Assembly: GCA_035628645.1 (NCBI GenBank)
Contig: DASPJL010000170.1
Location: 1-21,181, forward strand
Length of the DNA: 21,181 bases
Direction: 5' to 3'
Source of the DNA: DASPJL01 sp035628645
GTDB taxonomy: Bacteria > Bacteroidota > Bacteroidia > Cytophagales > Cyclobacteriaceae
Position 1 is the first letter of the stretch. Every line of letters begins with the position of its first letter. A model generated the notes under the pieces. It was not told the origin of the DNA. It did not search any database and was given only the letters and a program-made list of their open reading frames with translations. This document shows positions 7,782-16,012 of the stretch, one piece after another. Position numbers and translations under genes: made by a program.

Positions 7782-9047
7782 TCACTCTTTCTTATTCCCT
7801 TCCAAATCAAACAACGCCCTCAAAACCTCTGATAATTGTTCTGCTTCTCCTCTTTGACAGGCAGCCTTCAGTTGAAGTACAGGAAGTTTAAGAATTTTTT
7901 GAACAATGCCTTTGGTAATGATTTCTACTTTTTGGCCTTCTTCTTCCGTAAGACTTTTAATGTGGCGATTGATCTCCTGTTGCCTTATTTTATCCAAAGC
8001 ATCTTTAAATTCCCGGATCACTGACGAAAATTCTGTTTCCTTTGACCAGGCATTGAATTCTTCCATCATTTCCGTAACAATACTTTCTACTTGGGGAATT
8101 GCTTCCTTTCTTTTCTCCAACGCCTGAGATGCTTTGTTTTTAATGTCATCCACATTAAATAATAAAATCGAAGGAATTTCTTCAACAGATGTTTCTATGC
8201 TCCTTGGTACAGATAGGTCGATGAAGTATTTATGAGAAAATGAGGGACTCTTTTCCAGGCTTTTCTTTGTAAAAAACGCCTGAATACCCGGTACAGCAGA
8301 AATGACTACATCAGACTTTGTTATCTGTTCAGGAATATTTTCCCACTCCACCACTTGAATATTTTCTTCATCCGACAAAACATGCGCTTTCTCAATGGTT
8401 CTGTTCGCTAAAGTTATTGTTCCAAACTTCGCCTTTACCAGGTTTTTGTACACATCCGTTCCTATTTCGCCAAGCCCTACCAACAGTATTTGCGGATTAT
8501 TTATTTCAGAAGCAACCTCTTTCGCCAATTCGACGGTAGCATAAGATACCGAAGCCGCCCCGTCTCTGAAGCTCGTTTCCTGTTGCACCCTTTTGCTGGC
8601 TGCGAAAATGGTGTGCATTAGCCTGTGTAAAAAAGGACCGGCCGTATTCGCATCAGCAGCATATTGATAAGATTTTTTTACCTGATTTGAGATCTGTAAG
8701 TCGCCGACAACCTGTGATTCCAATCCAAGGGAAACATTAAAAAGATGGCGGATTGCCGCCAAAGGATCATTTATTATATCAAAATAAGATTCAATAGCTG
8801 AAAGATTATATAATCCTTTCTCTATGCCGATAAGCTTTATTATTTCTTTGGAATAATCATTTTCCGAGCTATAGTATACTTCTGTTCTGTTGCAAGTGGA
8901 CACAACAAGGAGATCAGAAGCCGGAATGAAGTTCTTTAACCGTTCCAGCAATTTACTGATATTGTCGTCGTGCAGTGAAACAGCCTCCCTGATCTCAAGT
9001 GGCGCGGTCTTATAAGATATGCTTATCGCTTTAAATGAGTTACTCAT
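7782..9047 (-). CDS. hemA: Glutamyl-tRNA reductase
   Basis: This cytoplasmic enzyme reduces glutamyl-tRNA(Glu) to glutamate-1-semialdehyde with NADPH, the first committed step of C5-pathway tetrapyrrole (heme) synthesis. The N-terminal catalytic domain carries the invariant VSTCNRTEVY with nucleophilic Cys52. It is followed by GLESQVVGDLQISNQVK (the usual Gly-Glu is Gly-Asp here), the NADPH-binding loop VGLGEIG with LANRTIEKA, and a helical C-terminal dimerisation domain. The length of 421 residues is normal. The ATG at 9047 is preceded by ACGGAG next to the start, one of the few SD-like sequences in this window. No other heme genes are adjacent, so it appears to be monocistronic and converges on the GH97 gene. 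Confidence 0.95.
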   Translation of the reverse strand: MSNSFKAISISYKTAPLEIREAVSLHDDNISKLLERLKNFIPASDLLVVSTCNRTEVYYSSENDYSKEIIKLIGIEKGLYNLSAIESYFDIINDPLAAIRHLFNVSLGLESQVVGDLQISNQVKKSYQYAADANTAGPFLHRLMHTIFAASKRVQQETSFRDGAASVSYATVELAKEVASEINNPQILLVGLGEIGTDVYKNLVKAKFGTITLANRTIEKAHVLSDEENIQVVEWENIPEQITKSDVVISAVPGIQAFFTKKSLEKSPSFSHKYFIDLSVPRSIETSVEEIPSILLFNVDDIKNKASQALEKRKEAIPQVESIVTEMMEEFNAWSKETEFSSVIREFKDALDKIRQQEINRHIKSLTEEEGQKVEIITKGIVQKILKLPVLQLKAACQRGEAEQLSEVLRALFDLEGNKKE

Positions 9048-9096
9048 CTCCGTTTAAATATTAAGTTCGTTGGCCGGGAAGTTCACTCAGGACGTA

Positions 9097-9129
9097 AAAA
9101 GATAGGGGGACAGTTGCCTTGTTTCTAAA
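9097..9129 (-). promoter_or_regulatory. Candidate hemA promoter
   Basis: On the minus strand TTTA (9129-9126) precedes TATCTTTT (9104-9097) by 21 bases; the latter matches seven of eight positions of TAnnTTTG. It lies about 50 bases before the hemA ATG. This is a weak consensus match. Confidence 0.28.
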
Positions 9130-9266
9130 GTTTATGCTATTGAAGGTAGCACCGATTTCTCGCAAAGAGAAATATTGAAAATTTATAGCTTTCGAAACCC
9201 TAAATTAGAGAAATGACTTAACTATTAGATCCCAATTTTTACATTAAATAGAAAAAATGCAGGGGC

Positions 9267-9341
9267 GTGGATTTTATAGAGGAAGACTTAAATTTCGAAC
9301 AAGGAATTTTGAAGGAAATTGATACTGCTCCTAAATTTTAA
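9267..9341 (+). other. Short open frame, possible gene relic
   Basis: A GTG-started frame of 24 codons reads MDFIEEDLNFEQ... and ends APKF before TAA, overlapping the stop of the convergent membrane-protein gene. The composition looks protein-like, but the frame upstream closes with TAG at 9249-9251. It could be the decayed 3' end of a gene. The rest of the spacer 9048-9337 holds only the hemA promoter region and a weak 7-bp hairpin at 9155-9173. Confidence 0.2.
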
Positions 9342-9847
9342 GGCGCTTCCGTATCCTTCCCTTTTAAAAGCGTACTCACCTTTTCAAAATTTACAAGTAA
9401 AAAATATCCGAGTATTATATTAAAAAATCTAATACCTAAATTGATCTTTATATCAGAGTTAACTCCAACCCGTGCAATTTGAGATTTAAAAGCAAGATAT
9501 AATTTAGTTATAAATGTGGGGATATTATCAATCAAAAGGAGACCTCCAATTATAATTGCAGCCAGTTTTAAAATATTTTTAGAATCGAATTTTTCAAATT
9601 GAATAACTTTATCATCAAAGCCTTGGTCGAGCTTTAACCATTTTATAATGAGATCAGTATTCCTAATCAATATTAAAAACATTAGGGTTACTACAGAGAT
9701 TATAACCAAAAGATAAATAATACTCGCTATATCAAATTCATATAAAGCAAAAGGAATATTACTTGGAAGAACACTAAATAAAGAAGTAATAAGGGAATAA
9801 AGCCCAAAGACTTTAATTAAAGTCCTAAAAAAATCTTTTTTCGTCAT
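9338..9847 (-). CDS. Unrecognised integral membrane protein
   Basis: I do not recognise this 169-residue protein. It has four hydrophobic segments at about 10-28, 40-62, 92-112 and 138-154, with a Lys/Asp-rich loop (about 64-90) between the second and third, and a charged C-terminal tail ending KGKDTEAP. There is no signal-peptidase site or catalytic motif. The ATG at 9847 gives the basic N-terminus MTKKDFFR expected for the cytoplasmic side. The gene is AT-rich relative to its neighbours, with many ATA and TTA codons. It stands alone between hemA and the beta-barrel gene, so context gives no function. Confidence 0.7.
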   Translation of the reverse strand: MTKKDFFRTLIKVFGLYSLITSLFSVLPSNIPFALYEFDIASIIYLLVIISVVTLMFLILIRNTDLIIKWLKLDQGFDDKVIQFEKFDSKNILKLAAIIIGGLLLIDNIPTFITKLYLAFKSQIARVGVNSDIKINLGIRFFNIILGYFLLVNFEKVSTLLKGKDTEAP

Positions 9848-9990
9848 GGTTTAGAAAAGCGAAAAGAATACTTATTATTTCAAATCTAAAATACCTTTAT
9901 TTTTTCTACATCCAATCTTTCAAAGCCAATTGTCCGCTAAAAATTAATTTTTCCACTCCTGTAATACTTCGTACCACTCATATAAAAAGA

Positions 9991-10015
9991 AGGTAGTATG
10001 TAATGCCCACTACCT
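9991..10015 (+). promoter_or_regulatory. Leader hairpin upstream of the beta-barrel gene
   Basis: A perfect 7-bp inverted repeat, AGGTAGT (9991-9997) and ACTACCT (10009-10015), has an 11-base loop and is followed by ATTTTTATT. It ends 41 bases before the ATG at 10057. It could be an operator, a leader stem or a weak terminator; the sequence does not say which. Confidence 0.35.
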
Positions 10016-10056
10016 ATTTTTATTCCAAGAATAAGGAAACTCAAAAACTCAAAATA

Positions 10057-11142
10057 ATGAAAACAACTATTACCCTTATGGTAATGGGTATCCTCTCGTC
10101 GCTTACAATGTTTGCCCAGAATAACAAGGGTAAGGTAAGCGGCGAGATTGTTGACCCGAACAATAAGCCTCTGGCTTATTCCACTGTTATGCTTCTTAAA
10201 GCATCGGACTCTTCTTTGGTGAAGGGAGAAGTAACAAATGAAGAAGGAAAGTTTGCACTCGAAAGCATTCCCTATGGAAAGTATATTTTATCATCCTCTT
10301 TAATAGGTTATCAAAAATATTTTTCTAAAGAAATTTCATTAACAGAATCAAAACCAGAAATAAAACTTCCGGGGATCAGAATGAGCGAAGAAACTCAAAA
10401 CCTGAAAGAAGTAACGATAATCGGACAAAAACCATTCATTGAACAAAAAATTGATAAAACGGTGGTAAATGTCGAAAACAGCATTGTTGCAACCGGAGGA
10501 ACCGCCCTCGAAGTTTTACAACGCTCCCCCGGAGTAATGGTAGACAATGATGACAGGATCAGTCTCCGAGGTAAACAAGGAGTGATCATAATGATAGATG
10601 GAAAACCTTCGAATTTATCCGCTGCCGACGCAGCGAACATGTTGAGGAATATGCCCAGTAATTCCATTGAACAAATCGAACTGATTACCAATCCTTCTGC
10701 AAAATATGAAGCAGCTGGAAATGCAGGGATTATCAACATCAAACTGAAGAAAAATAAAAAAGCAGGGATGAATGGCAGCGTAAATGCTGGAACAGGCTAC
10801 GGAAGGTTTGAGAAATACAACGCCGGTGCGGACCTCAATTACAGAGATAGCAAATTCAACTTATTTGCCAACTACAATTACAGCTACAACCATCGGTTTG
10901 GCTCCAACAAATTTGAAAGAAGAATAGGTGAAGGAGATACGGCCATTTATTTTGATCAATTCAATTATCGTCCGATGCTGTTCCAAAACCATTCTTATAA
11001 AGTTGGATTGGATTATTATTTAAATAAAAACAATACCATCGGGTTTATGGTCAATGGCTTTAAAACTTTCGGAGGATTGGATGTCAGTAACGATACGGAA
11101 ATAAAAATGCAGCCGGAGGAATTGACTCCACCTTATCCATGA
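10057..11142 (+). CDS. Outer-membrane beta-barrel receptor, N-terminal part (frameshifted gene)
   Basis: This is the first 350 authentic residues of a TonB-dependent-receptor-like outer-membrane protein, followed by 11 out-of-frame residues. The ATG at 10057 is preferred over one at 10003 because it begins a good signal peptide, with cleavage near MFA|Q (20/21). Residues about 24-105 form a carboxypeptidase-regulatory-like beta-sandwich (GEIVDPNNKPLAYSTV). A plug-like domain covers about 125-230, with the family signature NPSAKYEAAGNAGIINIKL at 212-230, after which the barrel begins. The frame ends early at 11142; the missing barrel continues in another frame from about 11106. Family members of this OMP_b-brl_3 type are large outer-membrane barrels of mostly unknown cargo. 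The gene has no SusD partner and is flanked by unrelated genes. Confidence 0.88.
   Translation: MKTTITLMVMGILSSLTMFAQNNKGKVSGEIVDPNNKPLAYSTVMLLKASDSSLVKGEVTNEEGKFALESIPYGKYILSSSLIGYQKYFSKEISLTESKPEIKLPGIRMSEETQNLKEVTIIGQKPFIEQKIDKTVVNVENSIVATGGTALEVLQRSPGVMVDNDDRISLRGKQGVIIMIDGKPSNLSAADAANMLRNMPSNSIEQIELITNPSAKYEAAGNAGIINIKLKKNKKAGMNGSVNAGTGYGRFEKYNAGADLNYRDSKFNLFANYNYSYNHRFGSNKFERRIGEGDTAIYFDQFNYRPMLFQNHSYKVGLDYYLNKNNTIGFMVNGFKTFGGLDVSNDTEIKMQPEELTPPYP
11103..11107 (+). other. Frameshift site in an A run
   Basis: A run of five A residues here splits the beta-barrel gene. With one more A the frame continues as EIKNAAGGIDSTLSMTNF straight into the downstream part, giving one 814-residue protein with a family-typical DSTL segment. 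Either a true one-base deletion or a homopolymer sequencing error would explain it. Confidence 0.75.
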
Positions 11143-12500
11143 CAAACTTTATTGACAACCAATGGGCAAGCATGGCCTATAATTTAAATTACAAATCTAC
11201 CTTGGACACTTTGGGAAGAGAACTTACTGTGGACCTTGATTATTCTAACTACTCCGGTCAGGCCTTTGATGATATGGAAACACACTTTTTCAATAAACAA
11301 GGCAATGAAAATGCAATTCCTTTAATTCTCAGAAGTGATATCCCTTCCAATGTGGAGATAAAATCCGGGAAAGCCGATTATGTACATCCCATCAATAAAG
11401 ACACAAAAATAGAGGCAGGAATAAAAACAAGTTTCGTTACCACCGACAACAACGTAAAATGGGAAACCTACAATGAAGGAAGCTGGAACGTAGATCGCGG
11501 CAGAACGAATCATTTTCAATACAAGGAAAACCTGAACGCCGCATATATTAACATTCATACACAATATAAAAAATTTGGTTTCCAGTTAGGGTTGAGGGCC
11601 GAACAAACGATAGCCAAGGGAAACCTGATCACTGAAAATCTTCAAAAGCCTGATACTTCTTATCTTAACTTTTTCCCCAGCGTGTTTGTTTCTCAAAAGA
11701 TCTCTGAAAAGAATCAAGTCACTTATTCTTACAGCAAAAGAATTGATCGTCCAAGTTACCAAAACCTGAATCCATTCATTTATTTCCTTGATCCTTATGC
11801 CTATTTTCAAGGAAATCCATTCTTGAAGCCACAATACACACACTCTTTCCAGGTAGCGCATACGTATGATGGGAAGTTTATAACTACTTTAGGCTACAGC
11901 AATACTTCGAATGTAATGCAGCAAGTTACCGAGCAAAACGATGAAACCAAGGTGACAAAGGCGACCATGACAAATCTCGATAACTTCAAAAATTTGAGCC
12001 TGGGGATAAATGCGCCTGTAACTATTGCCAAGTGGTGGACGACCAACAACAACCTGAGCTTTTATTATAAAGAATATAAGTCCAGATACCTGGACGGAGA
12101 GATCAACAATACTGGCTTTTCCTGGACTTTGAATTCCAATCATAATTTCACTTTGCCCAGAGATTTTTCAGCAGAGTTAAGTGGAATGTATTTATCTCCA
12201 AACGTCGAAGGGATCATTAAAATAAGATCTATGTATGTGGTGAATATGGGAATTCAAAAAAACCTTTGGGATAAGAAAGCCAATATAAAATTAAATGTAA
12301 ACGATGTCTTCAATATAATGAAGTTCAGGGGCACTATTGATTATCAGAATCAGCACCTTAATATTTTAGGCAAATGGGAAAGCAGGCTGGCAAGAATAAC
12401 TTTTACTTACAGATTTGGAAAGGAAGACATTAAGCCGGCCAGAAGAAGATCATCCGGTGCCGAATCAGAACAAAACAGGGTAAACATGGGAGGCAATTAG
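11139..12500 (+). CDS. Outer-membrane beta-barrel receptor, C-terminal part (frameshifted gene)
   Basis: This holds the C-terminal 453 residues of the same receptor: an outer-membrane beta-barrel rich in alternating aromatic and polar strands (for example YSYSKRIDRPSYQNLNPF and FFPSVFVSQKI). It ends with a last strand ITFTYRFGKEDIKPARRR and a soluble Arg/Glu-rich tail. The ATG at 11139, which overlaps the upstream stop as ATGA, is most likely an internal Met rather than a genuine start. There is no signal peptide, so the fragment could not reach the outer membrane by itself. The coherent frame extends upstream to about 11106. If the frameshift is real, the gene is a pseudogene. Confidence 0.88.
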   Translation: MTNFIDNQWASMAYNLNYKSTLDTLGRELTVDLDYSNYSGQAFDDMETHFFNKQGNENAIPLILRSDIPSNVEIKSGKADYVHPINKDTKIEAGIKTSFVTTDNNVKWETYNEGSWNVDRGRTNHFQYKENLNAAYINIHTQYKKFGFQLGLRAEQTIAKGNLITENLQKPDTSYLNFFPSVFVSQKISEKNQVTYSYSKRIDRPSYQNLNPFIYFLDPYAYFQGNPFLKPQYTHSFQVAHTYDGKFITTLGYSNTSNVMQQVTEQNDETKVTKATMTNLDNFKNLSLGINAPVTIAKWWTTNNNLSFYYKEYKSRYLDGEINNTGFSWTLNSNHNFTLPRDFSAELSGMYLSPNVEGIIKIRSMYVVNMGIQKNLWDKKANIKLNVNDVFNIMKFRGTIDYQNQHLNILGKWESRLARITFTYRFGKEDIKPARRRSSGAESEQNRVNMGGN

Positions 12501-12527
12501 AAGTTTTTAAGTTTAGTTAATAGTTGG

Positions 12528-12561
12528 AATAGTGCTTCCGGAGTCGGAAGCATTATTTTTT
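12528..12561 (+). terminator. Terminator after the beta-barrel gene
   Basis: A 12-bp stem, AATAGTGCTTCC (12528-12539) with GGAAGCATTATT (12546-12557, one G-U pair), has the loop GGAGTC and a run of six T residues. It begins 27 bases after the stop at 12500. Confidence 0.82.
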
Positions 12562-12698
12562 AGTGGGAAGAGGGGAGATGGAAGATGGAAAGATAAAAAA
12601 TATTCTAGGGTATGGTTTAATATGTGAATTTCATCATTATTTTGCACTTCCGTTTTGAGAACATTATGCCGGTACTAAAAACAGTCTTCATAGGCTAA

Positions 12699-12797
12699 TT
12701 AATTAAACTGAGTTATTTGTACTTCAAGCTTCAGGATAAGCTCTATAAATTGGACCGATGGGAAAAAATACTCGGTAAGAATAATGAGTTTATTTAG
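12699..12797 (+). other. Short open frame, possible gene relic
   Basis: A 32-codon stretch between two stops has no ATG start but reads like protein, including YFKLQDKLYKLDRWEKIL. It is followed by GAGGAGG and a six-codon frame at 12809-12829. The 348-base spacer 12501-12848 otherwise holds the terminator and a GGAAG-rich tract at 12572-12589. It may be the remains of a lost gene; I cannot assign a family. Confidence 0.2.
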
Positions 12798-12848
12798 AGG
12801 AGGTTTAAATGAGTAATTTAAAAAACTAACGATGTTTTATTCCTTAAA

Positions 12849-14183
12849 TCACTCTTTTATATATTCAAATTTATTTCCTGCTTGATCCAATATCATTTTA
12901 TTTTTCTCCGGAATGAATGTGACCTTAATCATTGCCTGCTCATTTTTAAATTGATGTTTTTCATAAGGCTCCAAAAGTAATGGTGGCTGACCTTCCGCTT
13001 GTCCAATTAAATTGTTGTCTTTTATGAAAATAAAAACCTTTTGATTGAGTTTGGAACAATAGTAGTTACCTGTATAAGAAGCTAATTCTTCATTAGATAA
13101 CTTAATTTCTTCAAACACAGGCATATTAAAATTCCTTCCAAAATAAATGCTTATAATTCCCTCCATCGTTTCCTTCATCGGCATTAGGTGGCCATTACTT
13201 GTCAGAGCGATAGAAACCTTTTCTTTCGGAAAATACACCACAGAGGATTGGAAACCATCTATTGCTCCATCATGGCCATATCCAACTTTGTCTTGTAAAA
13301 GGAGCTGTCCTAATCCAATTCCAAAGTTTTTTTCGTCATATCTTAGCATCTCTTTAAGGGAATTCTCCGACACTACTTTTCCTGAAAAAAGGGAATTATA
13401 AAATCTATTCACATCTGAAGGAGTAGAAGTGAGAGCACCTGCACCCACCACAATGCTCAAATTCGTTTCTGGTGATTGCACCCACGCAGTAGACCTTACA
13501 TAGGAGTACGCTTCGTTGTTTTCGGGAATAATTCTGCCTCCATAAAACGTGTTTTTTAGCTCTAAAGGCCCAGTAATTCTTTCTTTTAAGATTTGAGAAA
13601 ACTCCTTATTCTCAATTTTTTCACCAATAAAAGAAAGTAAGACATACCCAGTATTAGAATATTCTGTTTTCTCGCCTGGTTGAAATACACTTCCATTTTT
13701 AATAAATAATTCCACCAATTCGGTTTTGGTTTTGGGCTGGAAGTGCCAGTTAAGAAAATCTTTGGAGCTAGTAAAATTGTAAAGTCCACTTTGATGTCTT
13801 AGAAGATGTTCAATTGTGATTTTTTCGGAGTTGGATAATGAAGGAAAATAATCGGCCAGCTTTGTTTCAAGCTTAATTTTTTTTTCATCTATTAGTTGCA
13901 TAATGATTGCCGCCGTAAAGGTCTTTGAAATAGATCCTATCCGATATTTTGTTTCCTGATTAGCAAGGGTACTGTCTTTTAAGTTCGCATACCCATATGT
14001 TTTTTGATAAACCTCTTTACCATCCTTAAAAATGGAAACACTCCCCATTCCTCTTCTTTTGCTTTCAACCAAATCAAAAAAGCGATCCATTTTGGCTTTT
14101 TCGAACTTGCCGTCTTTATTACTTTTATTGCAGCAAAAAAAAGTGATTAAGGTAAAGGCGATTAGTATCCTACAGAGTTTCAT
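12849..14183 (-). CDS. Serine hydrolase, class C beta-lactamase fold, lipoprotein
   Basis: This is a 444-residue penicillin-binding-protein-like serine hydrolase (beta-lactamase family PF00144). The three active-site motifs are present: SISK at 84-87 (nucleophile Ser84, Lys87), YSN at 175-177, and HDG at 304-306 in the position of the KTG/HxG element. A short hydrophobic signal (about 4-16) ends at Cys17-Cys18, indicating a lipoprotein. After the catalytic domain (about 35-350), a C-terminal beta domain (about 360-444) begins LASYTGNYYCSK, as in DUF3471-like tails. Family members include DD-peptidases, esterases and class C lactamases; nothing here points to antibiotic resistance, and the substrate is unknown. 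The ATG at 14183 starts exactly at the signal peptide. The gene is single. Confidence 0.88.
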   Translation of the reverse strand: MKLCRILIAFTLITFFCCNKSNKDGKFEKAKMDRFFDLVESKRRGMGSVSIFKDGKEVYQKTYGYANLKDSTLANQETKYRIGSISKTFTAAIIMQLIDEKKIKLETKLADYFPSLSNSEKITIEHLLRHQSGLYNFTSSKDFLNWHFQPKTKTELVELFIKNGSVFQPGEKTEYSNTGYVLLSFIGEKIENKEFSQILKERITGPLELKNTFYGGRIIPENNEAYSYVRSTAWVQSPETNLSIVVGAGALTSTPSDVNRFYNSLFSGKVVSENSLKEMLRYDEKNFGIGLGQLLLQDKVGYGHDGAIDGFQSSVVYFPKEKVSIALTSNGHLMPMKETMEGIISIYFGRNFNMPVFEEIKLSNEELASYTGNYYCSKLNQKVFIFIKDNNLIGQAEGQPPLLLEPYEKHQFKNEQAMIKVTFIPEKNKMILDQAGNKFEYIKE

Positions 14184-14298
14184 TTAAAAGAATCAAAAAG
14201 TAAAGCTGAATTGCAACCAGGGCTTTTGTTCAATTTAATACTTTTAGATTTAATTCCAAATATCGTCTTGATTCAAGGGCCCTAATAAACTTGAATTT

Positions 14299-14406
14299 AT
14301 GTATTTTACCCTTTTAAAGTTTGGCATTAGTATCTTACTTTTATGGCTACTTTATAGAACGACGACAAGAATAGTAGACCTCTGTTTGAAATTAATTTAT
14401 CCTTAA
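14299..14406 (+). CDS. Possible small membrane protein (35 codons)
   Basis: A short ATG frame encodes 35 residues: one hydrophobic segment at about 5-19 (LLKFGISILLLWLLY), then a basic, Thr-rich turn and a second weakly hydrophobic stretch ending LIYP. It lies alone in the 230-base gap between two minus-strand genes, divergent from the serine hydrolase. The helix followed by positive residues is what a real microprotein would show, but chance AT-rich sequence can also give this. Confidence 0.25.
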   Translation: MYFTLLKFGISILLLWLLYRTTTRIVDLCLKLIYP

Positions 14407-14413
14407 AATACCT

Positions 14414-14785
14414 TTATTTCAGACACAATTCAGCGCAATATAATGCAAGCTTCAGAAAATACTCGCGTTCAGCGGTGGCCAATTCTTCTTTTGCAAAAAC
14501 CTGATTTAATGAAATGGGTTTCTTAGCATTGAATTTTCGGTAATAATTGATCTTTTCATATAATTCTTCACACATGATCACTACCCAATTTGGCTTATTC
14601 ACCTCCCTGTTAAACCCTTCAATGGTATTTTGAATGGAGTTATAATACCGGATCACGCCCATAAAGTAATTAGAGATATCCTGAAAATCCTTCGATTTTA
14701 ATAGATTGGAAGGAATAGATACTGTTCCAGATTGCTTTTTACTGCTAGAAAATATGTTACTTATTAAGGAAAGGATTCCCGCCAT
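14414..14785 (-). CDS. Hypothetical protein, 123 residues
   Basis: I do not recognise this protein. It starts with a mildly hydrophobic helix (MAGILSLISNIF), then a Ser/Lys-rich linker and a mainly helical, Tyr/Asn/Glu-rich body with segments such as DISNYFMGVIRYYNSI and CEELYEKINYYRKF. No signal peptide, metal site or catalytic motif is clear; two Cys lie near the C-terminus (YCAELCLK). The N-terminal helix could attach it to a membrane. It is on the same strand as the MDR oxidoreductase, 131 bases downstream of it, so cotranscription is possible but unproven. Confidence 0.6.
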   Translation of the reverse strand: MAGILSLISNIFSSSKKQSGTVSIPSNLLKSKDFQDISNYFMGVIRYYNSIQNTIEGFNREVNKPNWVVIMCEELYEKINYYRKFNAKKPISLNQVFAKEELATAEREYFLKLALYCAELCLK

Positions 14786-14916
14786 TTAATCTTCAAATGA
14801 ATAATAATTGAGAAACTTCAGATGTTTTCTATTAAAACCATTAATAGAAATGTAATCTTATCCAAAAGCAGCCAAATTAAGAAAAATGAATATTACACCC
14901 ATAAAAAAATCTCTTG

Positions 14917-15927
14917 CTACGTTAAAGTTAACACTACCTTCCCTACAGTTTTCCCGCCTTTAAATATTTCCAGTGCTTTGTTCATCTCAGAAAACGCATA
15001 TTGATGCCCTACTTTGGGGGCTGGAAGATTTAATTTTTCAATTTCTGTCAATAATTCTTTCATCAACTCATTCCGCTCATACAGCCAGATTAGGTTAAAA
15101 CCCATCACTGATTTATTGGCTATGATCATGCTAAGCGGATCAAATTTTGGTCGAAAGAGGTATTTGGGAATTAAAGTGAAATAATTCGGTTTGTGTGAAG
15201 ATGGGGTGAACTGAGCTGAACCATAGGAAATAAGGCGTCCCATTGGCGCCATGGCTTCATAACTGTATTTGAGGTATTTTCCGCCGGTGGTTTCGAGTAC
15301 CAGGCTCAATTCTTTTCCTGATAGCGCATTTTTTAAATCCTCCCTGAATTGGGGTCCCCGAACAATTCCTTTGTCAAACCCTTCCGCTTCCAACACAGCT
15401 AACTTTTCTTTATGACCTACGACCCCGATGGTATAAGCATTAAACTTTTTTGCAATTCGATTGGCTTGTAAACCGACGCCTCCTGCTGCGCTGTGGATCA
15501 ATACCGTTTGCCCTGCCTGAAGGTTGCCCAAGACCTTTAATGCATAATAGGCAGTAAGCGTCTGAACGGGAAAAGCAGCACCTTCTTCAAACGTCCAGCC
15601 CTTTGGAAGGGGCATTAAATAATCAGGATCGGCTAAAATATGGCTGTCATAACCACCAAATCGGGTAACGCCGATTATCTTTTGTCCTTCATGAAATAAA
15701 GGAGAGGCGCTAGCCAGCACTTGCCCTGAATATTCCAGTCCGGGAATAAAAGAACCTTTGGGCGTAGCGCTATACAATCCCATTACGGCGAAAATGTCCG
15801 CATAATTCAACCCAACTGCCTTTACCTCAACCAGCACTTTGCCTGCTTGTATTTGTGGAATGGGTCCTTTTACATACTTCAAGTTTTTTAAAGAACCGCT
15901 TTTTTCAACCTGGTAAAATTCTCTCAT
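14917..15927 (-). CDS. Zinc-independent MDR oxidoreductase (quinone oxidoreductase/VAT-1-like)
   Basis: This is a 336-residue medium-chain dehydrogenase/reductase. The GroES-like catalytic domain (about 1-125) has VGLNYADIF at 38-46 and PGLEYSGQV at 62-70, typical of the quinone-oxidoreductase branch. The Rossmann domain carries the NADPH-binding loop HSAAGGVGLQA at 145-155. The Cys/His ligands for structural and catalytic zinc in alcohol dehydrogenases are absent, so it probably reduces quinones, enones or related compounds with NADPH without zinc. The C-terminus GGKTVGKVVLTL is the usual last strand of the fold. Its length is normal for the family. The closest named relatives are likely VAT-1-like or QOR-like proteins; the physiological substrate cannot be read from sequence. 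Confidence 0.88.
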   Translation of the reverse strand: MREFYQVEKSGSLKNLKYVKGPIPQIQAGKVLVEVKAVGLNYADIFAVMGLYSATPKGSFIPGLEYSGQVLASASPLFHEGQKIIGVTRFGGYDSHILADPDYLMPLPKGWTFEEGAAFPVQTLTAYYALKVLGNLQAGQTVLIHSAAGGVGLQANRIAKKFNAYTIGVVGHKEKLAVLEAEGFDKGIVRGPQFREDLKNALSGKELSLVLETTGGKYLKYSYEAMAPMGRLISYGSAQFTPSSHKPNYFTLIPKYLFRPKFDPLSMIIANKSVMGFNLIWLYERNELMKELLTEIEKLNLPAPKVGHQYAFSEMNKALEIFKGGKTVGKVVLTLT

Positions 15928-16012
15928 ATTTTAACAAAAATCCTTAACAATTTACCTTAAAATTTCCCCTTTAAAAGAAATTAAAACAATTATTAATTTG
16001 ATTAACGAATGG

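Noticed and set aside
9155..9173. ATTTCTC-GCAAA-GAGAAAT hairpin as a terminator or riboswitch
   Set aside because: The stem is only 7 bp, AT-rich, lacks a T run and is not next to a gene end.
11139..11142. ATGA overlap suggesting two translationally coupled genes
   Set aside because: The two products are consecutive parts of one beta-barrel protein, the second lacks a signal peptide, and coherent coding in its frame extends upstream of the ATG.
12811..12854. Inverted repeat GAGTAATTTAA / TTAAATCACTC as terminator of the serine hydrolase
   Set aside because: It is AT-rich with a 22-base loop, one mismatch and overlaps the stop codon; too weak to call.
12849..14183. Antibiotic-resistance beta-lactamase
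   Set aside because: The active-site motifs are shared by many DD-peptidases and esterases; the extra C-terminal domain and lipoprotein anchor fit the general serine-hydrolase group better.
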